Part shown: piece by piece, positions 1 to 7,054 of the stretch
How the letters are laid out: every line of letters starts with the position of its first letter
Numbering within the stretch: position 1 is the first letter of the stretch
NCBI GenBank assembly: GCA_963169595.1
Contig: CAUJFM010000396.1
Span: 1-21,646 of the forward strand
From: Bacteroidota bacterium
GTDB lineage: Bacteria; Bacteroidota; Bacteroidia; Flavobacteriales_F; PHOS-HE28
Direction of reading: 5' to 3'
Length of the DNA: 21,646 nucleotides
Program-made: the position numbers and the translations under genes
The notes under the pieces: generated by a model
What the model saw: the letters and a program-made list of their open reading frames with translations, nothing else
Database searches by the model: none
What the model was told of the DNA's origin: nothing

Positions 1-745
1 TCGGACGGCTTCAGCGCAGAGGCCTCCCCGTACTTGGCGATGGCCTCATCCAACCGCTCCTCGCTCGAGGCTTTCATGGCCTCGCCCAGCATGGCCTGGT
101 AGCGCTCGTCCAGTTCCTTGGCCTGGCGCTCGTCCTCGGCCTTCTTGGCCAGCTCATCCTGCTTCTGCTTGATCAGCGCCAGGCGGTCCTTGGGATACTT
201 CTCCTCCGGCTTCAGGGTGGAAGCCTCGGTGTAGTTGGCCGCAGCTTCCTCGTAACGCGCCGCATTGAACGCCAGGTCGCCGGCGGTGATGGCCGCCTGG
301 TACTGCTCGGCCAATTCCTTGGCCTTGCGCTCCTCCTCGGCCTTCTTCGCCGCTTCGTCCTTCTTCAGGGCGATGGCGGCCAACTGGTCCTTGGGATACT
401 TCTCCTCGGGCTTCAGGGTGCCGGCCTCGGTGTACTTGGTGGTGGCCAGGTCCCAGTTCGAGGCCTTGAACGCGACATCGCCGGCGGAGATGGCGGCCTG
501 GTACTTGTCGTTCAGTTCCTTCGCCTTGCGCTCTTCCTCGGCCTTCTTCGCCAGCTCATCACGCTTGGCCGCGATGGCCGCCAGCTGGTCCTTCGGGTAC
601 TTCTCCTCGGGCTTCAAGGTGCCCGCCTCGGTGTACTTGGCCTGGGCCTGGTCCAGGTTACCGGCCTTGAACGCCGCATCCCCGGCAACAATGGCCGCCT
701 GATACTTCTCGTTCAACTCCTTCGCCTTGCGTTCCTCCTCGGCCT
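1..745 (-). repeat. tandem 201-bp (67-codon) repeats inside the secreted repeat protein
   Basis: The anchor for KAEEERKAKEL recurs on the plus strand at 122, 323, 524 and 725, an exact 201-bp period. The three complete units are highly similar in protein and DNA; the unit nearest the window start is more diverged (DERQAKELDERYQ). The protein period equals two helix-pair-like halves, consistent with TPR-like solenoid repeats. Confidence 0.8.
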
Positions 746-1631
746 TCTTCGCGGCCTCGGCCAGCAGCCCTTCGATCTCCTGGAGCTTCTGCTTGGGATA
801 GGGCTCCTTGTCCTTGATGTCGAGCGCGGCGTTGTACTTGGCCTTGGCCCCTTCGTAGTCCTTCTTCGCCAGCAATCCATCGGCCTCCTTCACAAGCGCC
901 GCGTACTGTTCCCCGGCTTTCTTGTCCGCCTCAGCCCCTTCCAGGCTCATCCGGGCATCGCTCAATTTGGCGGTGGCCACCGGATCGTTCGCCTTGAAAC
1001 TGAGGGCTTCCGTGAAGCTCGCCACAGCCTTCTTGTAATCCTTGGCGGTCATCGCCGAGTTGCCGGCCTGCATGGCCTTGGCGTACTCCGCCTCGGCATT
1101 GGCCTCGCGCTTCTTGCGCTCCTCGTACTCCTTCATCAGACGGGCCTGTGCATCGCGCATGCGGGCCGTGTACTCCATGTCCCACTCGAAATTGCCCGCA
1201 GCCCCCACGTACTTGGCCTTGCCGAAGGGCTCGTTCAGGATGGAATAATCCACGCCCTGGATCTCCACCATCATGGTGAAGTCGATGTTCATGCCGTGGC
1301 CACCAGCGCGCTCCTCTTCCGGCACGTTCCGGGTGTCGATGGTGATGTTCTTGCCCACGAAGCCGGTCTTGGCACACATCACCTTGTAATCCGAGCCGTA
1401 GTCGAGGTTCACCTCGTACTTGCCACTGGCATTGGTTTGCACCTCCAGCAGCTTCGCACCGTTCTTGTATACGGTGATGGTGACCCCTTCGAGCTTCTTC
1501 TGGCTCACGTTGTCCTTCACCGTACCGAACACGGTCACCACATCCAGCTGGGCCAAGGCCGGCAGGGCGGCGAACAGCAGCAAGGGCAGGGCCAAGGCCC
1601 GAAGTGCCCGTTGTAGGGAACTGGTCTCCAC
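1..1631 (-). CDS. secreted protein with carboxypeptidase-regulatory-like domain and 67-residue tandem repeats (3' end outside window)
   Basis: The open frame on the minus strand runs without a stop from about 1631 to the window edge; at least 540 codons are visible. I chose the GTG at 1631: the next in-frame upstream candidate, TTG at 1673, lies inside a promoter -7 box. The first ~28 residues form a signal peptide (hydrophobic ALALPLLLFAALPALAQ). Next comes a ~70-residue beta-sandwich with the pattern VFGTVKDN..LEGVTITVYKNG..ASGKYEVNL, typical of CarboxypepD_reg-like domains. A linker with NEPFGKAKYVG and FEWDMEYTARMRDAQ follows, then an Ala/Lys/Glu-rich helical region of TPR-like repeats such as YQAAIxAGDxAFKA and YTEAGTLKPEEKYPKDQLAAI. 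The protein is probably periplasmic or cell-surface associated. Function is not recognised. A distant relative of its N-terminal half lies at 17532-18059. Confidence 0.85.
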   Translation of the reverse strand, partial: METSSLQRALRALALPLLLFAALPALAQLDVVTVFGTVKDNVSQKKLEGVTITVYKNGAKLLEVQTNASGKYEVNLDYGSDYKVMCAKTGFVGKNITIDTRNVPEEERAGGHGMNIDFTMMVEIQGVDYSILNEPFGKAKYVGAAGNFEWDMEYTARMRDAQARLMKEYEERKKREANAEAEYAKAMQAGNSAMTAKDYKKAVASFTEALSFKANDPVATAKLSDARMSLEGAEADKKAGEQYAALVKEADGLLAKKDYEGAKAKYNAALDIKDKEPYPKQKLQEIEGLLAEAAKKAEEERKAKELNEKYQAAIVAGDAAFKAGNLDQAQAKYTEAGTLKPEEKYPKDQLAAIAAKRDELAKKAEEERKAKELNDKYQAAISAGDVAFKASNWDLATTKYTEAGTLKPEEKYPKDQLAAIALKKDEAAKKAEEERKAKELAEQYQAAITAGDLAFNAARYEEAAANYTEASTLKPEEKYPKDRLALIKQKQDELAKKAEDERQAKELDERYQAMLGEAMKASSEERLDEAIAKYGEASALKPS

Positions 1632-1669
1632 GCGTCTTGGTGCGTCCCGCAGGTCTTGGGACGAACGCC

Positions 1670-1677
1670 GCAAAATA
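1670..1677 (-). promoter_or_regulatory. candidate promoter -7 box (TATTTTGC)
   Basis: TATTTTGC fits the Bacteroidota housekeeping -7 consensus TAnnTTTG apart from one missing T. It lies about 38 bp upstream of the chosen GTG start of the repeat protein. The same octamer precedes the barrel gene at 6456-6463. No convincing -33 TTG is visible. Confidence 0.4.
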
Positions 1678-1724
1678 CGACATCTTTGGCCTGACCGCGC
1701 CTTGTTGGCGGGGTCGAAGGGACC

Positions 1725-2849
1725 ATGTTCAGCGTCTGGGAAGCCGGTCAATTTCATCGTTCGCCCCATTTGGCGGTGATCGGCGGGGGGATCGTGGGCC
1801 TGTTCACCGCCCTTTTTCACAAACGCAGGCACCCGCATCATCATGTGCTGGTGCTGGAACGGGGGCCCTTTCCGAGCGGGGCCAGTGTGAAGAACGCGGG
1901 ATTCGCGTGCTTCGGCAGCCCCAGTGAACTGCTCGCCGACCTGGATGCCGAAGGCACGGACGCCATGCTGGCCCGCGTGGAGGAACGGTGGCGGGGCCTG
2001 CTCGAGCTCCGCGCGGAACTGGGTGATCAGGCGATCGGCTTCGAGCCCACGGGAGGACATGAGATCTATGGACCGCATGACCCGCTGTACACCCGCGTGG
2101 CCGAACGGTTCGATGCGCTGAACGACCTGCTCCGCCCCCTGTTCGGCGCCACCGTGTTCCAGTGGGACCCGGCGGCCTTGGAGCGCACCGGCATGGCCCG
2201 GCTTGCGCACCTGGCACGCACGGACCTGGAAGGCCCCGTGGACAGTGGTGCCCTGATGAACAGTCTGCTGCGCAAGGCCGTGGCCGAAGGCGTGCTCTTT
2301 CGCCCCTGTGCCGAGGTGCTCGGCTTTGAAGAGGGCTCCGAGAGCGTGCTGATCCGCCTGGCCGATGGCACGGAACTGCATGCGGACCGCGTGGTGGTGG
2401 CCACCAATGCGTGGACGAAGGAGCTGCTTCCCCAATTGGCCGTGGTACCCGCCCGCGGACAGGTGCTGCTGACCCAGCCCATACCCGGACTTCGACTGCG
2501 GGGGACCTTCCACTACGACGAAGGGTTCTACTATTTCCGCGACCATGGCGGTGGTGTGCTGCTGGGTGGAGGACGCAATCTGGATATCGCCGGAGAGACC
2601 ACCTCCGAGGAGGGCACCACGCCCCTGATCCAAGATGCGTTGGTCAAGCTCCTGGAGGAGGTGATCATCCCGGGCCAGCCCTACACCATCGCGCGCCGGT
2701 GGAGCGGCATCATGGGCATGGGCCCCAGCAAGAGCCCCATCGTGGAGCGTTGCTCCGAGCGAGTGGTGGCGGCCGTGCGGCTGGGCGGGATGGGTGTGGC
2801 CATCGGCATCCGGGTGGCGCGAAAGGCCGCCGGGCTCGTAGCGGAATGA
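1725..2849 (+). CDS. FAD-dependent oxidoreductase, DadA/glycine oxidase (DAO) family
   Basis: A 374-residue flavoprotein of the DAO fold, which typically oxidises the C-N bond of amino acids or secondary amines. The Rossmann dinucleotide motif VIGGGIVGL is at residues 18-26. The ribose-binding acidic residue ending the second strand is E45 (VLVLERG). The isoalloxazine-contact segment GASVKNAGF is at 52-60. The C-terminal FAD-closing segment is RLGGMGVAIGIRVA. The central part (VVVATNAWT, ARGQVLLTQP, FYYFRD) is typical of soluble bacterial members. No signal peptide or membrane helix is seen, so it is probably cytoplasmic. The gene stands alone, divergent from the repeat protein, and the substrate cannot be read from sequence. 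Relatives include D-amino acid dehydrogenase, glycine oxidase and the C-terminal part of MnmC; there is no methyltransferase half here. Confidence 0.88.
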   Translation: MFSVWEAGQFHRSPHLAVIGGGIVGLFTALFHKRRHPHHHVLVLERGPFPSGASVKNAGFACFGSPSELLADLDAEGTDAMLARVEERWRGLLELRAELGDQAIGFEPTGGHEIYGPHDPLYTRVAERFDALNDLLRPLFGATVFQWDPAALERTGMARLAHLARTDLEGPVDSGALMNSLLRKAVAEGVLFRPCAEVLGFEEGSESVLIRLADGTELHADRVVVATNAWTKELLPQLAVVPARGQVLLTQPIPGLRLRGTFHYDEGFYYFRDHGGGVLLGGGRNLDIAGETTSEEGTTPLIQDALVKLLEEVIIPGQPYTIARRWSGIMGMGPSKSPIVERCSERVVAAVRLGGMGVAIGIRVARKAAGLVAE

Positions 2850-2887
2850 GGGCGTTTCGGCAAACGGCCTGGTGATGCATGATCGGT

Positions 2888-2915
2888 CATGGAGCGGCGT
2901 GTCGACCGCTCCTGA
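2888..2915 (+). terminator. possible terminator hairpin after the oxidoreductase
   Basis: GGAGCGG (2891-2897) pairs with CCGCTCC (2906-2912) across an 8-nt loop, extended by TCA/TGA around a one-base bulge. There is no T-run, so this is weak. The rest of the ~240-bp gap up to the TonB gene shows no gene. Confidence 0.3.
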
Positions 2916-3012
2916 ACCTGCGGCCCATGCGGCCGATCGAGGTCCGACCGCCGCTGGGTGGTGCTCATCGGTCACCGGTGTCGGCCGGCGCACCGCTCCC
3001 TTCGTGGACCTG

Positions 3013-3020
3013 TATATTCC
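3013..3020 (+). promoter_or_regulatory. weak candidate -7 box upstream of the TonB gene
   Basis: TATATTCC partly fits TAnnTTTG and is the only AT-rich step in the gap, about 75 bp before the chosen start. No matching -33 TTG was found. Confidence 0.22.
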
Positions 3021-3093
3021 TTGAACCGGTCGGCGGCCCTGCGTGTACCGAAGGGCACGAACACCATCGTTCGTAGCACAAACCACGACCGCC

Positions 3094-3957
3094 ATGTTCA
3101 CCATCGCCGCCCTCCTGATGCTCCTGTTGCTCAGCGTTGCCTACGTGTCACGCAACAGTTGGAGCGATGTGCTCTCGACCACGCGCAACGACCTGGTCTT
3201 CGCCGAACGGAACCGTGACTACGGTGCCTACGTCATCCGCCGCGAGCACCACCGCGTCATGATCCTGGCCTTTGGCATCACCATGTTGCTCCTTGGCGGT
3301 ATGTACGGATCGTCCGTGCTGCTGGCCCCGGATACGGTGGCCGTACCGGATGGTCGACATGCCACCGAGGTGGTGCTCACGGACATGGACTTCACCGTAC
3401 CCAAACCATCGGCGTCGACCGCACCGCGCACCACCCCTACACCCCGCTCTGCACCGCCCGCTCCATCCACGGGGTCCGGTCTCCCCATCGCGGTGGATAG
3501 TGCGGTCAACCTGAAACCAGATACCGCGCAGCGCACCGGGCCTGGCCCATCCACAGGTCCTTCCACCGGCACCCTGCCTCCGGGACCCGGAACGGGGCCG
3601 GCCGGAGGTGGCTCGGACGGGGACCGGGACACCACGGTCCATGAAGGTTGGCAGGCCGATGTGTTGCCCGAATATCCCGGCGGCCTGGAAGCCCTCTATG
3701 CCGACCTCCGCAAGGTGATCCGCTATCCGGTCGCCGACTTCGAGCAGGGCCGCGAGGGCAAGGTCTATGTCACCTTCGTGGTGACCGAGGAAGGCACCCT
3801 GACGCAGGTGAACGTGAGCAAAGGCGTGACCGCCACCATGAACGAAGAGGCCGTGCGGGCTCTGCGCCAGCTCCAGAAGAAATGGAAGCCCGGTCAGTTC
3901 CAGGGAAAGCGGGTGCGCGTGCGCTACAACCTGCCGATCAACTTCAAGCTCCAGTAG
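3094..3957 (+). CDS. tonB: TonB-family energy transducer
   Basis: A protein of 287 residues that couples the inner-membrane proton-motive force to TonB-dependent outer-membrane receptors. From ATG 3094 it begins with a hydrophobic helix (FTIAALLMLLLLSVAYVS). A cytosolic-type segment of the Bacteroidota TonB pattern follows (NDLVFAERNRDYGAYVIRRE), then a second helix (VMILAFGITMLLLGGMYG). A Pro/Thr/Ser/Gly-rich periplasmic spanner covers about residues 90-195. The TonB_C domain runs from YPGGLEALYADL to the end (KVYVTFVVTEEGTLTQVNV, WKPGQFQGKRVRVRYNLPI). An earlier in-frame ATG at 3043 would add 17 polar residues before the first helix and looks less likely. The first helix ahead of the YGAY segment is unusual, since many relatives have only the second. 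No ExbB/ExbD genes are adjacent. Confidence 0.9.
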   Translation: MFTIAALLMLLLLSVAYVSRNSWSDVLSTTRNDLVFAERNRDYGAYVIRREHHRVMILAFGITMLLLGGMYGSSVLLAPDTVAVPDGRHATEVVLTDMDFTVPKPSASTAPRTTPTPRSAPPAPSTGSGLPIAVDSAVNLKPDTAQRTGPGPSTGPSTGTLPPGPGTGPAGGGSDGDRDTTVHEGWQADVLPEYPGGLEALYADLRKVIRYPVADFEQGREGKVYVTFVVTEEGTLTQVNVSKGVTATMNEEAVRALRQLQKKWKPGQFQGKRVRVRYNLPINFKLQ

Positions 3958-3989
3958 GGAACGGTCATTCAGACCATCCCCGAACGCAC

Positions 3990-4017
3990 AAGGCCCCCAG
4001 CTTTCGCTGGGGGCCTT
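3990..4017 (+). terminator. intrinsic terminator after the TonB gene
   Basis: A perfect 12-bp stem, AAGGCCCCCAGC (3990-4001) and GCTGGGGGCCTT (4006-4017), closes a TTTC loop 33 bp past the stop codon. The T-tract is short. It lies tail-to-tail with the tRNA gene and may serve both strands. Confidence 0.8.
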
Positions 4018-4029
4018 GCTATTCCTGAG

Positions 4030-4101
4030 AGCCTCCTTTCGGATTTGAACCGAAGACCTGCTCATTACGAATGAGCTGCTCTACCGCTGAGCTAAGGAGG
4101 C
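4030..4101 (-). tRNA. tRNA-Thr (anticodon CGT)
   Basis: The cloverleaf folds by eye. The acceptor stem is GCCTCCT/AGGAGGC, the D-arm region is AGCTCAGCGGTAGAGC, the anticodon stem is GCTCA/TGAGC with loop TTCGTAA (anticodon CGT), and the T arm is TTCGG-TTCAAAT-CCGAA. CCA is not encoded. It reads ACG codons. Confidence 0.95.
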
Positions 4102-4170
4102 GTTCGCCGCCCGCTGGCCTTGGCCGACGGGCGGCAAATGTATGCAGCGCGGACCGATCCCGTGCAAGTC

Positions 4171-5451
4171 CTACTGGCGGACAAAGCGCAGCGGGGTGCG
4201 GCCCTCGGCCACCACACTGTACACGCCGGCGGTCAGTTGGCCCACCGTGATCTCGGTACGCACATCGGACACCTGTTGCGTCAGCACCAAACGGCCGGTG
4301 GCATCCAGCACGCGCAACACCTCTCCCACCTTCGCTCCGGATACGGTCAGTTGCTCAACGACCGGGTTGGGGAACAGCGACCAGGAAGCCTGCGTCATGT
4401 CCGCCACACCCGTGCTCAACCGGATGTCCAGGGCCATGTTACCCGGGGCAACACCCACAGCGACCGTGCTCAGGATGGTGCCTTCGAGGTCCATCACATG
4501 CAGTTCACCCGAGGTGAGGAAATCGGTGGTCGTGGCATAGAGCAAGCCATTAACGGGGTCCTCCAACAGGCCATACACCGCAGGCGTTCCGGCCAGGGTG
4601 TCCGCCACAGCGCCGGAGCTCAGGTCGAAGCGGGCGAGCTCACCTTGGGCGTACTCCATGAAGTACACCTTGCCGTTGGCGGTGACCTTGGTGGAGGCAC
4701 CGCAACCGGAGTTCGCGGCCACGAGAGAAGTGTAGGTCACGTTCTGACCGGCCAGGCCCACCCGGCTGATGCTGCTGTGGGTGAAGTCCGTGTTACAGAA
4801 GGCTACGATATCGCCTTCATGGAGCATGAGCTTCTCGGGGTTGGTGGCCTCGGGCCCCAGATCGATGGAGCTCTCCAGAACCCCGGTGGACAGATCGACC
4901 ACGCCCACCTGGCCCACGAAAGCGCCCCATTCAAAGGCGTTACCCACGGCCAGGTAAGCCTTGTCCCCCTGGACCACGACATCCTCGCAGGCGTGAACCA
5001 GCCCGTCGGCCGGGGTGATGGCATACAGCAGCTCCAGGGTGGCCTTGTCGCGCACCTCGAAATAGTGCGGGAGCCCACCGAGCTCACCCCGCGTGATCAG
5101 CAGCTGATCGTCCCATACGGCCAGCTTGCGGATGCCATCCACCATCACCTCGCCCGTTTGCACGTAGGTATCCGCATCGTAGCGCAACACGCGATCGTCA
5201 GCAGCCACATAAATGCTGCCCCCGTCAACGAGCACATCACTGCCGAAGCGTGGGCCGGTGATGGTGGCCATGGTCTGGTAGCTGCCGGTGGCCGGGTCGT
5301 AGCTGCCCAGCGATACCGGCACCAGTTGGCCTCCTCCATTGAAGTAATCGTAGTACCCTTCGTTGAGCACCACCACCTGGTGTACGGTGGATTGTGCGCT
5401 GACGTGCAGCGCGATGGCCAGCAGGCCTGCGGAAAGTAGAGAACGGTACAT
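4171..5451 (-). CDS. secreted beta-propeller protein with T9SS sorting tail; probable BtuG-like cobalamin-binding surface protein
   Basis: A 426-residue protein with a Sec signal peptide (MYRSLLSAGLLAIALHVSAQ). Repeated blade-like units follow (SYDPATGSYQTM, YVAADDRVLRYDADT, VGVVDLSTGVLESSI, GKVYFMEYAQGELARFDLSSG, GLLYATTTDF) of the YncE/DUF5074 seven-bladed propeller type. From residue 357 a ~70-residue type A T9SS sorting domain begins (WSLFPNPVVEQLTVSG...VLDATGRLV...LTAGVYSVV). A cobalamin riboswitch lies directly upstream in the same orientation. Propellers of this family next to B12 riboswitches include Bacteroides BtuG, a surface lipoprotein that captures vitamin B12 and hands it to BtuB. 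By inference this is a T9SS-exported counterpart. It has no lipobox, and no btuB is seen in the window. The propeller and sorting calls are firm; cobalamin binding is inferred from the riboswitch. Confidence 0.85.
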   Translation of the reverse strand: MYRSLLSAGLLAIALHVSAQSTVHQVVVLNEGYYDYFNGGGQLVPVSLGSYDPATGSYQTMATITGPRFGSDVLVDGGSIYVAADDRVLRYDADTYVQTGEVMVDGIRKLAVWDDQLLITRGELGGLPHYFEVRDKATLELLYAITPADGLVHACEDVVVQGDKAYLAVGNAFEWGAFVGQVGVVDLSTGVLESSIDLGPEATNPEKLMLHEGDIVAFCNTDFTHSSISRVGLAGQNVTYTSLVAANSGCGASTKVTANGKVYFMEYAQGELARFDLSSGAVADTLAGTPAVYGLLEDPVNGLLYATTTDFLTSGELHVMDLEGTILSTVAVGVAPGNMALDIRLSTGVADMTQASWSLFPNPVVEQLTVSGAKVGEVLRVLDATGRLVLTQQVSDVRTEITVGQLTAGVYSVVAEGRTPLRFVRQ

Positions 5452-5593
5452 GGCAAAGAGCGTAATTTAGGTTGCCGCGTTCACCGCACGGCGTTCTCAC
5501 GGGTGAAACCACGGTCATGGCGGCGCGGCCTGTACCGCAAGCCGTCCGGCCCTGTCCCATGGCCGATGCTCCATACCCCGAGCAGGCCGGGGG

Positions 5594-5764
5594 CGCGGTG
5601 GCAGGTCTTCTGGCTCGTCGCCATACCTGTTGCACCTTCCCGTCCACCTTACGGCGGACAGTGGTCCACGCAACAGGCGTCAGCGGCTTACAGCTGCGGG
5701 AACAGCTCCCGGTTCACACGGGATTCCCTTTTGCGTCCCGCCCAACGGACGGGAACCACCTCGC
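5594..5764 (-). promoter_or_regulatory. cobalamin (adenosylcobalamin) riboswitch
   Basis: On the minus strand the conserved blocks appear in order: GGTTCCCGT, AAAAGGGAATCCCGTGTGAA, CGGGAGCTGTTCCCGCAGCT followed by GTAAGCC, CCACTGTCC, GGACGGGAAGG, and the B12-box segment GAGCCAGAAGACCTGCC. GAGGTGG and CCACC at the two ends can close P1. The order and spacing match the cobalamin aptamer family (Rfam RF00174). The aptamer ends about 140 nt before the ATG of the propeller gene, leaving room for an expression platform. In this family ligand binding normally represses the downstream gene. Confidence 0.93.
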
Positions 5765-5768
5765 GGGG

Positions 5769-5776
5769 CGAAGGTA
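5769..5776 (-). promoter_or_regulatory. candidate -7 box for the riboswitch transcript
   Basis: TACCTTCG differs from TAnnTTTG at one position. It lies between the barrel gene's stop codon and the aptamer, so transcription would start close to P1 (about 5760-5764). No -33 TTG is evident at the usual distance. Confidence 0.38.
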
Positions 5777-5785
5777 ACCACCTGC

Positions 5786-6439
5786 TCAGAACCGGAGGCC
5801 GAGCGAGAGCTGCGCGCCAAGCCCGCGCGTGCTCAGGGTGGCATCAAAACCGCTCAGGTCCACATCGCTACCATTCAGCTCGTAGGTCCGAAGGGGAAGC
5901 GTGGTGGCCAGGTAACGCAGGTGGAACTGGAGGGAGAGCAGATCCCCCAGGCCGAATCCCACCCCGGTGGTGATCCCAAAATGGGAGCCGGAGTACTTCG
6001 CATTGCTGTTGAAAAGCACCTCGGACCGTTCGATGCGCAACGTAGTGGTGCCCAACTGCAGGCCGGTCATCAGGGCGAAGCGGTCCTTGTTCACCAAGTA
6101 GAACTTGGGCTGAAGGCCCACCAGCACGATCCCATTGGTCTCCGTGGCGCTGGAATCCAAGTATGAGCCCGGTTCAACATACAGGCCGAGCGCGAACAGG
6201 CGGCTGAAGCCATAGGCCACCTCGATGGGTACGGTCACCGATGCCGCACCATCGTCCTTGGTGGTCGTGAACCACGTCCCTTGGAACTGGATGCGCTGTT
6301 CATAGGTGGTGGTATGCCCCGCAGCGGCCAGCCCGATGGACAGGTGCACGGTGCCCTTCTCGTTCATCTGCGCGCGCAGGACGGAAGGCATCATCACAAC
6401 GATGAAGGCGATGAGGCCAAGGTGGAGTGAACGGTACAT
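5786..6439 (-). CDS. outer-membrane beta-barrel protein (hypothetical)
   Basis: A protein of 217 residues from ATG 6439, with a signal peptide MYRSLHLGLIAFIVVMMPSVLRAQ. The rest is alternating amphipathic strands (TVHLSIGLAAAGHTT, VTVPIEVAYGFSRLFALGLYVEPG, FALMTGLQLGTTTLRIE, FGITTGVGFGLGDLLSLQFHLRYL), ending in LGAQLSLGLRF. A terminal Phe is typical of outer-membrane barrels recognised by the BAM complex. A longer reading from 6478 would put 13 extra residues before the signal peptide and would start upstream of the -7 box, so it is rejected. The riboswitch begins ~22 bp after the stop codon and the B12-related propeller follows on the same strand, so read-through from this gene would cross the riboswitch. 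A role in uptake is possible but not shown; at ~8 strands it is too small for a TonB-dependent receptor. Confidence 0.75.
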   Translation of the reverse strand: MYRSLHLGLIAFIVVMMPSVLRAQMNEKGTVHLSIGLAAAGHTTTYEQRIQFQGTWFTTTKDDGAASVTVPIEVAYGFSRLFALGLYVEPGSYLDSSATETNGIVLVGLQPKFYLVNKDRFALMTGLQLGTTTLRIERSEVLFNSNAKYSGSHFGITTGVGFGLGDLLSLQFHLRYLATTLPLRTYELNGSDVDLSGFDATLSTRGLGAQLSLGLRF

Positions 6440-6455
6440 GGCGTGGGTTGACGCT

Positions 6456-6463
6456 GCAAAATA
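6456..6463 (-). promoter_or_regulatory. candidate promoter -7 box (TATTTTGC) for the barrel gene
   Basis: TATTTTGC is identical to the box at 1670-1677 and is followed after 16 bp by the ATG at 6439. It supports that start over the longer reading. No clear -33 TTG. Confidence 0.45.
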
Positions 6464-6522
6464 CGAGGCTGGAGCCACGCGTTCGGGAACCCACGAATGC
6501 GTAGCAGCAGGCAGATGCTCCG

Positions 6523-6530
6523 TACTTTAC
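6523..6530 (+). promoter_or_regulatory. possible -7 box for the 69-residue gene
   Basis: TACTTTAC fits TAnnTTTG except for the last two bases, about 100 bp ahead of the ATG. A second option is closer to the gene: TTG at 6575-6577 followed by TAGATAAC near 6595, with the palindrome TGGAAC-GT-GTTCCA (6581-6594) in the spacer. Neither can be preferred by eye. The 6440-6628 gap holds no gene. Confidence 0.25.
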
Positions 6531-6628
6531 ATTTCCTGAACACGGACTTACCTTCGTACTCCTTCGTGAACCATTGTTCGTGGAACGTGTTCCATAGATA
6601 ACAGCGGACACGCAGCACCGCTCCGATC

Positions 6629-6838
6629 ATGGAACAGACCACCCGCCCGCAGGAGAACGCTTCCGATACGACCGAACAGGAAGCAGAGCGCAACGCTCCG
6701 AAGCGGTATGGTCCGTACTGCCCGCAGCGACTGGGCTTCGACCCGATGAAGGACCTTAACCTGCCGGGGAGCTACGATGAGGTCGTGATGCGCTTCAAGC
6801 GGCTCCAAGGGGACCGGGCAGAGGAAGTGCTCAACTGA
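6629..6838 (+). CDS. small hypothetical protein (69 residues)
   Basis: A short charged soluble protein: a disordered N-terminus rich in Glu/Thr (residues 1-22), then a compact segment containing KRYGPYCPQRLGFDPMKDL and SYDEVVMRFKRLQGDRAEEVL that looks helical at its end. There is no signal peptide, no Cys pair (one Cys) and no recognised domain. Support for it being real is the strong terminator that starts 20 bp after the stop codon, codon use like its neighbours, and the absence of any better frame. It is unrelated by sequence to the EF-G gene downstream and is separated from it by the terminator. Confidence 0.6.
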   Translation: MEQTTRPQENASDTTEQEAERNAPKRYGPYCPQRLGFDPMKDLNLPGSYDEVVMRFKRLQGDRAEEVLN

Positions 6839-6858
6839 TCGTCACCACATGCTTGAAC

Positions 6859-6886
6859 AAAGGCCCCGGAACTTCGGGGCCTTTTT
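6859..6886 (+). terminator. intrinsic terminator after the 69-residue gene
   Basis: AAAGGCCCCG (6859-6868) pairs with CGGGGCCTTT (6875-6884) across a 6-nt loop and runs into TTTTT. Confidence 0.85.
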
Positions 6887-6910
6887 CGTTCCCGACCCTG
6901 ACGATCGTCC

Positions 6911-6941
6911 TTGTTCCGGGGCCCGGTCGGCATTACTTTCA
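6911..6941 (+). promoter_or_regulatory. candidate promoter for the EF-G paralogue
   Basis: TTG (6911-6913), a 20-bp spacer and TACTTTCA (6934-6941) agree with the Bacteroidota promoter pattern (TTTG, about 19 bp, TAnnTTTG). The leader to the ATG at 7055 would be about 105 nt. Confidence 0.45.
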
Positions 6942-7054
6942 ACGCATCCTCCGCGCGTCCCCTTCCGGTGAACGGTCAGGGGCGGATCCGATCGCATCGG
7001 ACGGGACCTCCACGGTGGCATGGAACGCATGTACCACCAATCCCTTTTCCCGTC

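Noticed and set aside
1..745. CRISPR array or insertion-sequence explanation for the 201-bp periodicity
   Set aside because: The period stays in frame, has no repeat-spacer structure, and encodes regular protein repeats. No transposase or CRISPR array was seen anywhere in the window.
931..1683. Minus-strand ATG frame of 250 codons
   Set aside because: It is an off-frame reading of the repeat-protein gene; the frame starting at GTG 1631 gives a signal peptide, a domain and regular repeats.
4120..5439. Long plus-strand frame of 439 codons
   Set aside because: It is antisense to the propeller gene, is rich in His/Gln/Gly with no domain, and would run from near the tRNA. The minus-strand protein has a signal peptide, blades and a sorting tail.
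5440..6440. Shared 5' ends (ACGGTACATGGC; MYRSL) of the propeller and barrel genes as a duplication
   Set aside because: The match is only about 12 bases and the proteins diverge at once; chance or a common start context explains it.
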